Under the pieces are notes generated by a model that was not told where the DNA came from, made no database searches, and was given only the letters and a program-made list of their open reading frames with translations. A stretch of DNA of 64,000 bases from contig CM074762.1 of assembly GCA_037355855.1 (NCBI GenBank), positions 3,038,001-3,102,000 of the forward strand, in the 5' to 3' direction. The translations under genes and the position numbers were made by a program. The DNA is from Pseudo-nitzschia pungens (lineage: Eukaryota; Bacillariophyta; Bacillariophyceae; Bacillariales; Bacillariaceae). Below, in pieces: positions 45,337 to 56,120 of this stretch. Numbering within the stretch: the stretch's first letter is position 1; each line of letters begins with the position of its first letter.

Positions 45337-45460
45337 AAAATACACCTTAAGTAACGATTTCACTTTAGAACATTATTTAAGACGGAGATTCAATTTAACA
45401 CGTAGATTCAAAAAACTTCTGTAACGGGCCTACACAACGGGAACCAGTCGGCCCGGTAAA

Positions 45461-45873
45461 GAAGATTTTTGAATCTACGTGTTAATTTTTTTAACTATTA
45501 ACCCGGTCAACCATGCCGTTGTGGCCCGATAAAGAAGATTTTTGAATCTACGTCTTAAATTTTTAAAACTTTTAACCCGGTCGATTAAGAAGATTTTTGA
45601 ATCTACGTGTTAAATTTTTAAAACGATTAACCCGGTCGACCGTGCCGTTGTGGCCCGGTAAAGAAGATTTTTGAATCTACGTGTTAAATTTTTAACTATT
45701 AACTGGCCCGGTGAAGAAGATTTTTGAATCTACGTGTTAAATTTTTAACTATTAACCCGGTCGACCGTTGTGGCCCGGTGAAGAAGATTTTTGAATCTAC
45801 GTCTTAAATTTTTAACTATTAACCCGGTAAAGAAGATTTTTGAATCTACGTTTTAAATTTTTAACTATTAACC
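45461..45873. repeat. tandem repeat in the centre of the foldback element
   Basis: Seven units of 49-75 bases begin GAAGATTTTTGAATCTACG at 45461, 45534, 45588, 45663, 45716, 45783 and 45832. Each continues with TTAAATTTTTAACTATTAA and CCCGGT. Length differences come from an optional GACCGTGCCGTTGTGG piece. Confidence 0.9.
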
Positions 45874-46293
45874 CGGTGTTAAATTGAATCTCCATCTTAA
45901 ATAATCTAATGTGTATTGAAAATTTAATACGGTGATTGATATTTATCGTACCGTTGATAGTCCGAAATCGTTACTTAAGGTGTATTATAACTGCATGATA
46001 CCGTGCATGTTATTGTGTATGTTATTGTGTATGTTATCGTGTATGTTACCGGTCATGTTATTTTGCACGCAATATTGCCCTACTACAATCATTAAAATAC
46101 TTCATTACTGATATTTTCTCCCGGTGCATGCAATATTGCCCTACTGTCGAGCACATAGTTGGAAGTATCATCTGTTTTCATACCAGATTTGCGTACCGGA
46201 TTTCTCCCCATTTTCGTTTTTTACCATTTCGACTCAAAATACCCTATCTGCGTTCCCTTCGACTTCGTTTGTCGTATCTGCGTTCCAGCCTCC

Positions 46294-46625
46294 TAAATGA
46301 TTGTTGAATCCCGCATGTACTTCAATATGCATGATACAGTATTTATGTACATACGGTACGGTATTACTGAACATTCGAAGTACAAGAGTAAGATTTACAC
46401 AGTGGTAATTACGAGTAACCTTAACCTTACATACTCGTGAGTTGCAGCGTCTTTTTCATGGAAAAAAATTCAAAAACTTCAAAAGATTACTGGCTCATTT
46501 TTCCCCCTCCGACAGCGACGCATCCACCCACCGAGAGTCTTCGTCGAATCATCAATCAAAACCTTACCACTGCAGTTTGAAAACAGAGTTATTGCGTTGG
46601 CAATTGGTGGTCAAAAGCAGTCAAA
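46294..46625. other. spacer upstream of the fusion gene
   Basis: Holds TACGGTA words at 46345-46440 and the presumed promoter of the gene at 46626. No other feature seen. Confidence 0.5.
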
Positions 46626-49600
46626 ATGAAACGCGACAAGCAAGGAGATTTCTTGCTTGTTCTCCATGGCAACAAACAAACCGGCCAACTTTTGTTGGGA
46701 CGGATTAACCGACTGACAAAACAATTGAAAAAAGAGTTTGGCCTGGAAACCGTCGCAGTGGATGGGCCTTTTCCTGCCGACCTGTTGGGAGATGTGGACG
46801 ACGAGAATACTTTGCGAACGTGGTGGAAGAGGGATGGGAACAATTATGTAGGATTGGACGATAGCTTGGACATGATCCAAAAATTCCAAGACGGGAAAAG
46901 AATAGTGGGGCTATTGGGATTTTCGAGAGGAGCTCGGTTTGTCCATTTATTGGCAACCCTGAACCAACAGCATCCGAATGTGTGGTTTCCGCATTTGAAA
47001 TTTGCAATCTTCGCCGCAGGATACACCAAACCAAATCCGCCAGAAATGATTCCCTACTGCAACAATGAAAATGATGCGACTGCAACATCCTTGTCGTCAT
47101 TGCCGTCTCTGCACATATGGGGATCGAAGGACGAACTTGTCACACCCGACGAATCAGAGGAACTAGCTAGACTTTACCGTGGGAACCGTACATATGTCCA
47201 CCCCGGAAAACACCACGTTCCCACAAAAGGGTCCGAACTTACGGTTTATCTAGATTTCATACGTGAGGCGTTGCTGAAATCATCACTGTCGGATAAGACA
47301 ACAGCAAAATCGGAAAATCCAAGCATCCACGGTTTGGAAGCGCACGGGGAGAAAATTGATGTAAATACAACCCCTGATGAAGAAACAGCAGAAATGCAAC
47401 GTGAAGAAATCCAAGCTCTGGAAGCAATATTTCCGGGTGCGATCGATCTTCGATCGGGACGAAAGGATTCGGAAGATGACGGGGAAGAGATTTTTAATTT
47501 TCCCATTGTGTATCGAATCACGCTGAACGATATGGAAATGGATAATGGCGAGGAAAGCGTAGCTAATGGCACTACGAATTGGCCAAACCATCCATTGACA
47601 ATTGAAATTCAATATCCGGTACATTATCCATCCGACGATTTGGAATCGCACCAAGAGAATTCAACGGTTCCGTTTTTCAAATTATTACACCAAAATACAG
47701 TCTTTGAGTTCCCGTCTGCTATTTCCGCACAACTGGTCTCCATCTTCAACGTAACCGCTCGAAATGAACGAGGGATGCCTTGCGTGTTATCATGCTTATA
47801 TGCCGCAAGGGATTTTCTGGACGAAGATCGGGATTGGAAAGAATCCTCCTTTGCACCAGCCGTTGCCAACGATAAAGCTGGAAGTACGACCAGTAGCAAC
47901 GAGGAAGAGGTCGATAAGGGCATCGAATTTCAACAGGAATACTACAGTAATCGAGAACACCATCCACTTATTCGAGCCTCGTCACCCGCTGACATTCGCA
48001 GAGGGAACCTGGAAGGATTGGAAATAGCTGAAGCCCTCTTGCTGCAGTCCCAGCGGAATACCAAAAACAGCTCGCATAGCAGCAATGTAGATGAAAGTGG
48101 TAGCGGTGGAGGTGGGTCCTTTGGAACATATACGATAGGTCTCGTTGGTAAACCCAGTGCTGGAAAATCGACGTTTTTCAATGCGGCTACGGCCTTCAGT
48201 CGACAGCGAGGCCAGCACCAGGAGGCTGCTTCTGGAAGCAATAGCAATAGCGAGAACACAACTGAGACTCCTTCTTCGAGCAATGACAATGATTTGGGTG
48301 GAGCAAGCATGGCAGCTCATCCGTTTACAACGATCGATCCTAATGTCGGATATTGCTTGGTACCAGCACCGGTTGGATCTTGTCCCGAAGATGACGAAGA
48401 TGGTGAAAACTTTGCTGCCTATGGATCGACTCACGGTAGAGATGCGGACGGTCGACGTTTCATACCTGTATTGTTGAAAGATGTTGCGGGTCTGGTTCCT
48501 GGTGCTTATCAAGGTAAGGGACGAGGTAACCAGTTTTTGAACGACCTGACATGATTCTACAGTGTTAATACATGTTGTAGATTCGTCTGGAAGTGCCGAT
48601 GCCTCGGGAAACAAAATTAGTAGTTGATGGTCATGACGAAACCATAACAAACATCAATGGTGGCGGTGACCAACAACAAGGAACAAATCCTTTGGATGAT
48701 TTGGCTTGGATACGAGCAGAACTCGTGGAATGGGTATATTCCAACCTTGTCGCCAAATGGGCGGTCATCTCTCGAAAAGGACGTTCCAAATTGGCCGGAA
48801 TGTTCAGTGGATACGGTCAAAAAGAAAAAATGATAGAGACCGTCTTCTCTGCTTTGGAGAAATTTCTTGAAGAGCGTTATCAACGAGATCGCGCACTCGA
48901 CAAAATCTACGAATGGGACGAATGCGATGTCCACAGGCTGGTCAGTCTGTTTCTCGGTGTGCGCTTTCCGATGGCACTATGCCTCAACAAATACGATCTG
49001 CCATCCGCCAAAACTTTTGTAAATGATATTCAGGAAGCGCTCCCCGTGCACGGTGCCCATGTGGGGACTCCCTTGTCAGCGAAAAAGGAAATGTCCTTTG
49101 TAAGGGAACAAATGATGATTGCGAAACTTCCAACAGTGTCAACCTCTGCAACTGCTGGGACCGCTGCTACACCACCGTTGGGTGTGTGGAAGTGCTTGAC
49201 GTCTGCGATTTCTTTACGAGAACCAATATTAGTATTCCCTGTGAGTGACATGACAACATTTGCTCCTATGACCAGCTTGAACAAGGTCGCCACTGGCGAT
49301 CCATCTCTTCCAAGCAGTGGGATGATTCGCTGCATCCAAGCTTCCGATGGATCCCCACCCAGTTGCTGGAACATCGAAGACAAAAATTATGTGATAGCAA
49401 CGGGAAAGGTCAGCAAAAACGGGAACCCTGCGAACGTTGCCAAGCTGCGAGATACGATTCTTATGAAACCTGGGTCTACCGTTGAGGACGTTTTCTTAAC
49501 GCTTAAGCAAATGGGGGCACTTGGTGGTGAGTTTGTCCGAGCGGAAGCCTCTTCAGGCGCACCCGGAGAGCGCCCCAAACCGGTCTCCAAGCAGGAACTC

Positions 49601-49708
49601 GTTAGCCGGAAGAACCGAGTAATCAAAATAATGACGAACAAACGAACCCAGTGGCAGGCCTCTACAACTGTTACGAAGGAACGAAACCGATACCAGAGTA
49701 AGAGATAA
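46626..49708 (+). CDS. FSH1 hydrolase - RWD - Obg-like GTPase fusion with two apparent frameshifts
   Basis: ATG at 46626; span 3083 nt (2 mod 3), about 1026 residues if two bases are skipped. Residues 1-225 form an FSH1-type alpha/beta hydrolase: LHGNKQTG, nucleophile elbow GFSRGA, acid in WGSKDELVTP, His in HPGKHHVP. An RWD domain at 258-400 opens with EEIQALEAIFPG and holds IQYPVHYPSDD. From about 490 comes a GTPase like yeast YGR210C: GLVGKPSAGKSTFF (G1), HPFTTIDPNVGY, KDVAGLVPGAYQGKG (G3), LCLNKYDLP (G4) and SAK (G5), then a TGS-like tail. The bridging block LIHVVDSSGSADASG lies in a second frame (48565-48624) and the rest in a third. A translation-linked GTPase is likely. The hydrolase part keeps its triad. 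Confidence 0.8.
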
Positions 49709-50894
49709 CTCTTATGGCTACTAGAGAGAGAACTTGATAACAAAAACTTGGTTACTCATTCCAACGAAGCGTACTGCGTACTTTTCGCACGCCGTTTCAG
49801 AACTGGTTTTCTCTCATCCCTGCCTCCAATAGTTTGTAATAGAAGTACGCTGTAAAAATGAAAAATACCCACCAATACGGTGCAATGTATTTCCATAATA
49901 TTGTATTTTTGATTGAAAAGTCTAGTAAAGAAACAACAAGTTTACTATCATTATTTTTGAAGTTTGTGTAAAACTTAAGAAGTCTGCCCATATTATTATT
50001 ACTGTATTTAGTATTGAGATACTTGTACCGGTATGTACGAGTACAATTACTTTACTTCATACGTAGTGACCTTACTTGTACGAAGTAAGACTTACCGGTA
50101 ATTACAGTTGATTTCAATTCTTGCAAACTGCTAGTGCGTCGCAATAAACCTTACCGTAGCAAAAAGTAAGATCTTAATCTTACGTAATTACGGTACCGGG
50201 CGAACTTCGTAATTCGTAACTTACCTTACGTATTACTTCGTACTTCGTATTGTACAAGAGTAATTCTTTTTGTTGCAATCGTGTTTCAATGCACGACTCA
50301 TTTTCGTTTAGATGATGAAGAGAAGCAGTCTTGGTCTTGTGAGAGGACGCGCGATGAGTTCCTTCACAATGCGAAGTTACACATAAGGGTCAACGGTTGT
50401 TGTATCGTTTGGAGTGGGATCGCCATCATGAATCAATCATGACATCATTCACTCGTTAGAGATGGTGCGGGTCAGATCTTACTTCCACGTAAGGTACGGC
50501 TTCTACTGAGTACTCGTACTCGTACAATTCGGGTACGAGGTACGGTAGCCTGATTGTACTGGTACCCTATGCTTTGACGGAAGTACCGTACGAGTAACTC
50601 ACCAGTAAGTTTACGAGTTCCCATCTTTCAATCAAAAATCTTTTCGAGAGAAAAATCAGAGTAACTTACCGTACAGAAACGTTGGCACGTAAAATCTTAC
50701 CGTAACCGTTACGGAAAGAGCGGACGAATCAGATACGAGTAAGCGTTGCGTAACCTTACCGGTATCTCTCTGCTAAACCAAGATTCTCCACTGCATGTCA
50801 TAATTTTCGAAAAAGACATTGTTCAAAATCAAAAAGCCACAACAAATCAAGAATACAGGACTGAATACGACATCCACAGAAATAATACATCAAG
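49709..50894. other. 1.2-kb spacer rich in GTAC/TTACC words
   Basis: One of the densest stretches of short GTAC, CGTACTTCG, TTACC and GGTAA words in the window (49990-50250 and 50460-50770). No gene supported. Confidence 0.6.
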
Positions 50895-52212
50895 ATGGGT
50901 TTCCTTAAGAATATGTTTCAACAGTTGGAAAGTGAGGTCACTAAGGCCATGACCGACTCCCAACAAAAAGAGGCTCAAAAACGGCCTTCTGGAGCTCCTC
51001 CAACTCGTTGGGAGAGAGCTGTGGTCTCGCTCGACAAGGTTGTCGTCCAGCTTGTCAAGGTCGATCCCGATGGCGTTGACATTGTTTGCTTTGGAGGTGA
51101 CGACACTCCGGACTGGTACCGCAATGTGAAGAGCACCAAGGGCCTTGAGCAAATGGTGAACGACAAGATACCAGAAGGTGTAAGTTATTGTATCTGAGAA
51201 TCATTCTTGATTTTTTTTGCGTCGTCTTTGTCTTGTTCGACCCGTTTTCATGTCTCTAACTCACCACTCGCTCATGCTTTTTTTGCCCTGTTTGGTACCA
51301 TTCAGGCCTGCAACATGGGTGCTGCCATGACCGAATGCATGGCTGAGGCCTTTTCCAAGGATTTGAACGCGAGACCAGTCGCTCTTTTGGTCAGTCACCG
51401 CAGGCAAACCTGATGATTCCGATGCGCTCGATGAATGCCTTAGAGGAACTGTCCAGCATTGCGCGGAGAACTATGAAACCTGTCCTATTTCCGTCACCTT
51501 TGTTCACATTGGAGACGATCCGGACGCAGAGGAGTATTTGAAGTACCTCGACGAAGGCATCCAAGCTGAATGTGCAGCTAACGGTGAAACATTCGACCTC
51601 GTCGATACCGTCAAGGATGAAGACATCAAAGCAGCTATGGCTGAAATCAAAGGTACAAAATCTAGCGGAAAGAATGGTGCTCTTCTCGGCGCAATTGCTG
51701 GGGCTGCCTTGGGAGTGGGCGGTATGTACCTAGTGAACAAGCAGCAAGCTAAGAAGCGCACCGAAGGATGGAGCGGCAAGTGGAAGGTCACCTACGATGG
51801 AGAAGAAATCACCACCTTGGACATTGTCGACGATCAAGAAGGCAATCTCACCATCGACGGTTTCCCAGACTCAGAACCCACCACTGGAACTTACACTACC
51901 GATGATGAGGAAGAATATGCCATTAGCTTCGTTGATCCTAACGGAGATTGGGAAATCGAGGGAACAGTCGAAGACGAGCATTCCATTGTTTGGAGTGATG
52001 GAACCCGATGGGACGAAATTCCTCCCGAAGGCGCATCCTTTGCGTCGCTCGCTGCCGCCGGTGTCGGTGGAGCCGCAGCCCTTGGTGCCACTGGATACCT
52101 TTTGGACAAGAAATTTTTCAACAAGGCGGCCAAGAAGGATCAATGCGACTACTTCATCCTCATGGATCGCTCTGCCAGTATGGCAGTTATCGATACCTCT
52201 GTTGGTCTTTAA
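50895..52212 (+). CDS. circularly permuted vWA-like membrane protein with one apparent frameshift
   Basis: Exons 50895-51179 and 51306-52212 (GGT/GTAAGT, CAG); about 396 residues after one +1 shift near 51385-51400. The N-terminus starts the vWA domain in its middle: TRWERAVVSLDKVV, then VDPDGVDIVCFGG, EGACNMGAAM, ALLVVTAGKPDD and VTFVHIGDDPDA. A glycine-rich membrane-like stretch (GALLGAIAGAALGVGGMYLV), a beta-rich WKVTYDGEEITTLDI region and a second glycine-rich stretch follow. The last 25 residues read CDYFILMDRSASMAV, the missing MIDAS strand (DxSxS). The other MIDAS positions are changed: Thr to Cys in GACNM and Asp to Ala in VVTAGKP. Protein-protein adhesion or scaffolding is possible; metal binding is doubtful. 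Confidence 0.7.
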
Positions 52213-52655
52213 GTTACCTACGCTGTTTGGAACGCATTAGATTCATGATTGGTAGCTCAACTTCCTTTACTCGTTGAATTTCATATGGCACCGACAACTT
52301 TCGATGGTTTCTTATTACTTTTTTGTAAGAACAAATCTCAAATATTTTAGAACAAGCCGAATTAGACAGATACCTTATATCAAATCAATGGTTTCCGAAG
52401 ACTCTAGCGTAGCAAACCAATTGATGAAGGCACGGCTGCGTGGAAAGCGATTTGTGTCTAAGCATAATAGTCTTCCCTGAGTACGCTATTTCATCAACAG
52501 CAACATAAACCGAGTAATTGATGCGATGGACTGCATGTAAAGTACTCGTACTGTACCATATTGTTTGAATTCGTTTGTTTTCAGTCATTACGGTACAATA
52601 TTCAATACTACTATGCAATTGCTTCTGTCGCAAAATATAACATGTGTCATGCAAA
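52213..52655. other. spacer between convergent genes
   Basis: AT-rich DNA with no recognisable feature. Confidence 0.5.
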
Positions 52656-55600
52656 CTAACCAGTATTTCCCATCCCGTTCGCAACTCCGGTAATCGTGGT
52701 GAGCAAGCAATCCTTCAAGACTTTGTCTTCTTCACCATCATCAAATTTTCGAATTCTCTGAAGCGTTTCTGTTTGCAAGCAATTCAACACATCAACGTAT
52801 CGATTTCTTACGTCTAACAGTTGCATTAGGATTTTGTTTTCTTCGCTCAAAACAGTGTGACCGGTCAAATCTAGAACAGCATTCTCAGTCTGTGCGTGCA
52901 GGGCACGAATCTCTGCACCAAGCTCTTTCGCCTTTTCGTCGGATACAAGCATATTCTCATAATGTTGGGCAACCTTGGGTTCGCTCTTTGCCAAGACCAT
53001 TTCCACCATGTCAACAGTAGTTCGAAAGGAAGGCCATTCTCGGTACATTTCTCGAAGTTTATCGCCATCTTCGCTCGCAAGGATCTTCTCGAAGGCCTCT
53101 CCAACACCCAGCCATGTAGGAAGGTTCAACCGAGTTTGCGTCCAGGAAAAGTTCCAAGGGATGGCTCGGAGACTCTCGACACCACCGGTAGGTTTTCTCT
53201 TCGCAGGACGAGAACCAATATTGAGATTCGATAGCTCCAGTTCGGGTGTGGCCGAACGGAAATAAGGCACGAACCGTTCGTCTTCGCTGACGATTCTACG
53301 GTAGGCGTTGCAGCTCACGTCCGAAATAGTCTTCATGAGTGCTCTCCATTCGTTCGTGGGTCGAACGTGTGTGGTCAGTTTCTCGGCTACTACAGCAGCG
53401 GTGTAAATGTCCATGGTTCGTTCTGCTCGGTCCTGGTACCCGAAATTTTGGTTGATCATCTCACCCTGTTCCGTTACACGGAATCTCCCGTTGATTGTGT
53501 CAGGAGCATGGGCCAAAATGGCCTGGAACGTCTGAGGATTTCCACCTCTTCCCACGGTTCCACCCTTTCCATGGAAAAAAGTCATTTCCACATTTGCGTC
53601 CCTTGCGACTTTCGCCTGTCATCAGGTTATTTGATAGCATACATCACACATATCATTTATTTGAAATAGAGAGTGAAAAATTTTGAGAGAAAGAATCATA
53701 GCAATTCACAATGGGTGTCGACACAGCCTTTCAAAAGGGTAATATATCCTTGCATCCGAAACTTACCAATGCCTCTTGGGTTTCGTACTGTGCCCAACTT
53801 GCTGCAAGACGACCGGCATCCTTCGCACTGTCACTGTACCCAATCATGACCTCGTGCTTTCCGTCGATTGCACCCATGTATACAGGAAGACTGAAGAGTT
53901 TCTTCATGGTACGCGCTGCACCATTCAAATCATCCAAGGTTTCGAAGAGAGGAGCAACACGCAGAGGCTTTTTCACTCCGGCGTCCTTTTGCAACACCAA
54001 GACAGCGAGAACATCACTGGGACTTGTTGCCTGGCTAATCACGTAGGCTCCAAGAGACCCTTCGTGCTGTTCCTTAATCATTGCAAATGTTTCGAGGGTA
54101 TCAACAGCGGTAGGCGAGAAGAACTTTGGATGGGCGTTCCATTCGCCTGCTCGAATCAGAGGTCTCGGCGATGCTAATTGTTGTTGCAACCAATTGAGCT
54201 TTGTGTCTTCGTCCCAATCGGAGTAAGAACCAAGTCCTAGATAGCGTGTGATCGAGTCAAGGGCCTCCTCGTGGCGGTCGCTTTCTTGGCGGATATCCAG
54301 CGTTACCATTGTCAGTCCAAAAGAATGTACGTTGCGAATGATGTCTGTCAAAAATCCATCTGCTTCGATTCCGTTGCCGGTTTCCATGAGAGAACCGTGC
54401 ATCATCATCAACTCGTCCACGAGTTCCTGCTTGCTAGTGTAAACGTCATCCACACCGTACTGCGATCGCTGGTACGCGGACTCGAGTTGTTCCTCCGCCC
54501 AGGTTTTGGTGCGATCCATCTTGGCGATCATTCCTGCCAAGATGACTCGGTAGGGTTCTTTCGTTTCCCCGGCAACGGCACGGAGTTCTTCGTTGCATTC
54601 CATGATCGAGAGCTCGCTCTTCAATTGCTCCAAATCGCGTTTCAACAAGCCCGCCGCCTGCGCCCTGTTTTTCAGGTTGACTTCCCTCGTAACGTCCGGT
54701 GTCACGTTGGGATTTCCGTCACGATCTCCACCCATCCAGGACGAAAAAATCACGGGGCACGCATCCAGGGGTAGGGATTTTCCAAGGTTTTTTTCCATTA
54801 CGGAATTCAGTCGTTTCAAAAACGCTGGCAGGGCTCCCCACAAGACGGTTTCGACAACAAGGGTTCCGCGCTCGGCCTCATTTTGGGGGGTTGGTTTTTC
54901 TCTCGCCACCTCATCGGACTGCCAAGTCGAAGGCGATTTCACGTTGCAAGGCGCGGTCGAGTTGTGTCTGGTCATACCCGGTGGAAGGTATGTTTCGTTC
55001 TCGCAGATAATCGGCCTTGGTAAGAAGCTGAACATCATGTCATTGAAACGTGGAAAATGAAAAACATAATTTTGAGCACAAAATTCGGAATCGAAAAGTT
55101 CTTGCGAGAAAAAGGGGGAAACACTCGACGGTTCACCTACCCTTTGCACTCGTCGTTGTTTTTCCAGAATGGTACGGCGATTGACTTCGGTAGGATGTGC
55201 CGTCAAAACCAACTCCACCTGTTGCGACGTGAGCGCGTCATAAATTGCTTCGGGGCTGTGTCCTTGCTCCAAAAGCTCTTTCAACGCTCCACCACTGCGT
55301 ATACCAGGTATCAAAAACGCAAAGCAATCAACGCAAGATGAGAGTTGAGTTGGAATCGACAACGGCCGAGAAAATATCTTTGCGACGACAATCATTGCAA
55401 AAACATCCGACACATCGACACACACGAAACACGGTTCCATCGACAACGCAAAGATCTGCAATCGAGTAGCTTGCGTCGTTTGTCGTGTGTGTGCCGTCGT
55501 TGTGTGGGTTTCTAATTACTCACCAGGAATCGTATCGATCCGGCAGGGCTTCTTCCCGCGTAGCCATGTTCAAGTCGTCGAATTCGGTGGTGCGATTCTC

Positions 55601-56120
55601 CCGCATTGGCAATCGAAAGAAATCCATTGAACGCCCGGGCAATGGTCAGGATTTCTTCGTTGCTGAGTTTCGCACAGGCCTTGGTCAGCTCGGCAAAAAC
55701 CTTGTCGGCTTCTTCGGAGGTTTCGGGGTTGCGCCCGGCCCCGGCGGTTCTCCACTGTTTGGCTAGGCCCCGAAGTTCTTCGATTTTTTGAAAGATTTCC
55801 TCACCGTGCTGATCCTTGACGATCTGGCCCAGGATGGATCCCATGGCACGAATGTCGGCTCGCAGGGGTGCGTCCTTGTCGGCGTCGATTGATTTCATGT
55901 TTTGCATCATGTCTCTGTTGAAAAGCGTCTCGGGCTCGGCGAAACTCGAGTAGGACGAGAGAGCTCGGGTGTTGGAAGCTGTGAAGAAGGTCTTGGAAAA
56001 ACGACGACTCATAGATCTTGCCGCAGCTGTGGACGACAACCGATGATTCGTTGTCGTCGTCGTCGAAGTTGCCTTTAGCGTCGACGACAAAAGTCGACGG
56101 GACGGAGTGGACCGCAACAT
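52656..56120 (-). CDS. phosphoenolpyruvate carboxylase with two apparent frameshifts
   Basis: Exons 56120-55524, 55294-55141, 55027-53767 and 53615-52656; about 989 residues when two single bases are skipped. The N-terminus is Ser/Thr/Arg-rich without a signal peptide, so mitochondrial import is likely. PEPC marks in order: HHRIRRL, ELVLTAHPTEVNRRT (catalytic His), WQSDEVAREKPTPQNEAERG, MGGDRDGNPNVT, VTLDIRQES, MIGYSDSAKDAG, FFHGKGGTVGRGGNP and the terminal GNTG. The enzyme adds bicarbonate to PEP to make oxaloacetate, feeding the TCA cycle or C4-type carbon handling. Exon 1 needs a +1 change just after HHRIRR (about 55575-55590) and exon 3 one at about 54925-54940. Exon lengths with one base removed fit phase exactly. 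The plant-type N-terminal phosphorylation motif is absent. Confidence 0.9.

Larger units (their letters stand above)
44979..46293. mobile_element. Mutator-type non-autonomous foldback element, 1.3 kb
   Basis: The ten-base direct repeat TAAATGATTG flanks it (44969-44978 and 46294-46303). Imperfect inverted arms of about 400 bp begin GGAGGCTGGAACGC on each side, with a small deletion in the right arm. Between them sit tandem repeats. Long inverted arms with a 9-10-bp target duplication are the hallmark of MULEs. There is no transposase ORF. Small frames in the array of CATACACGATAA-type units are repeat artefacts. Confidence 0.85.

Noticed and set aside
45166..45363. ORF with repeated LSCM units
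   Set aside because: It is the 12-13-bp tandem array in the foldback element read as protein.
48488..48562. short intron GTAAGG...CTACAG in the GTPase fusion
   Set aside because: Removing it would delete the conserved QGKGRGNQFLNDL block, so it is not a real intron.
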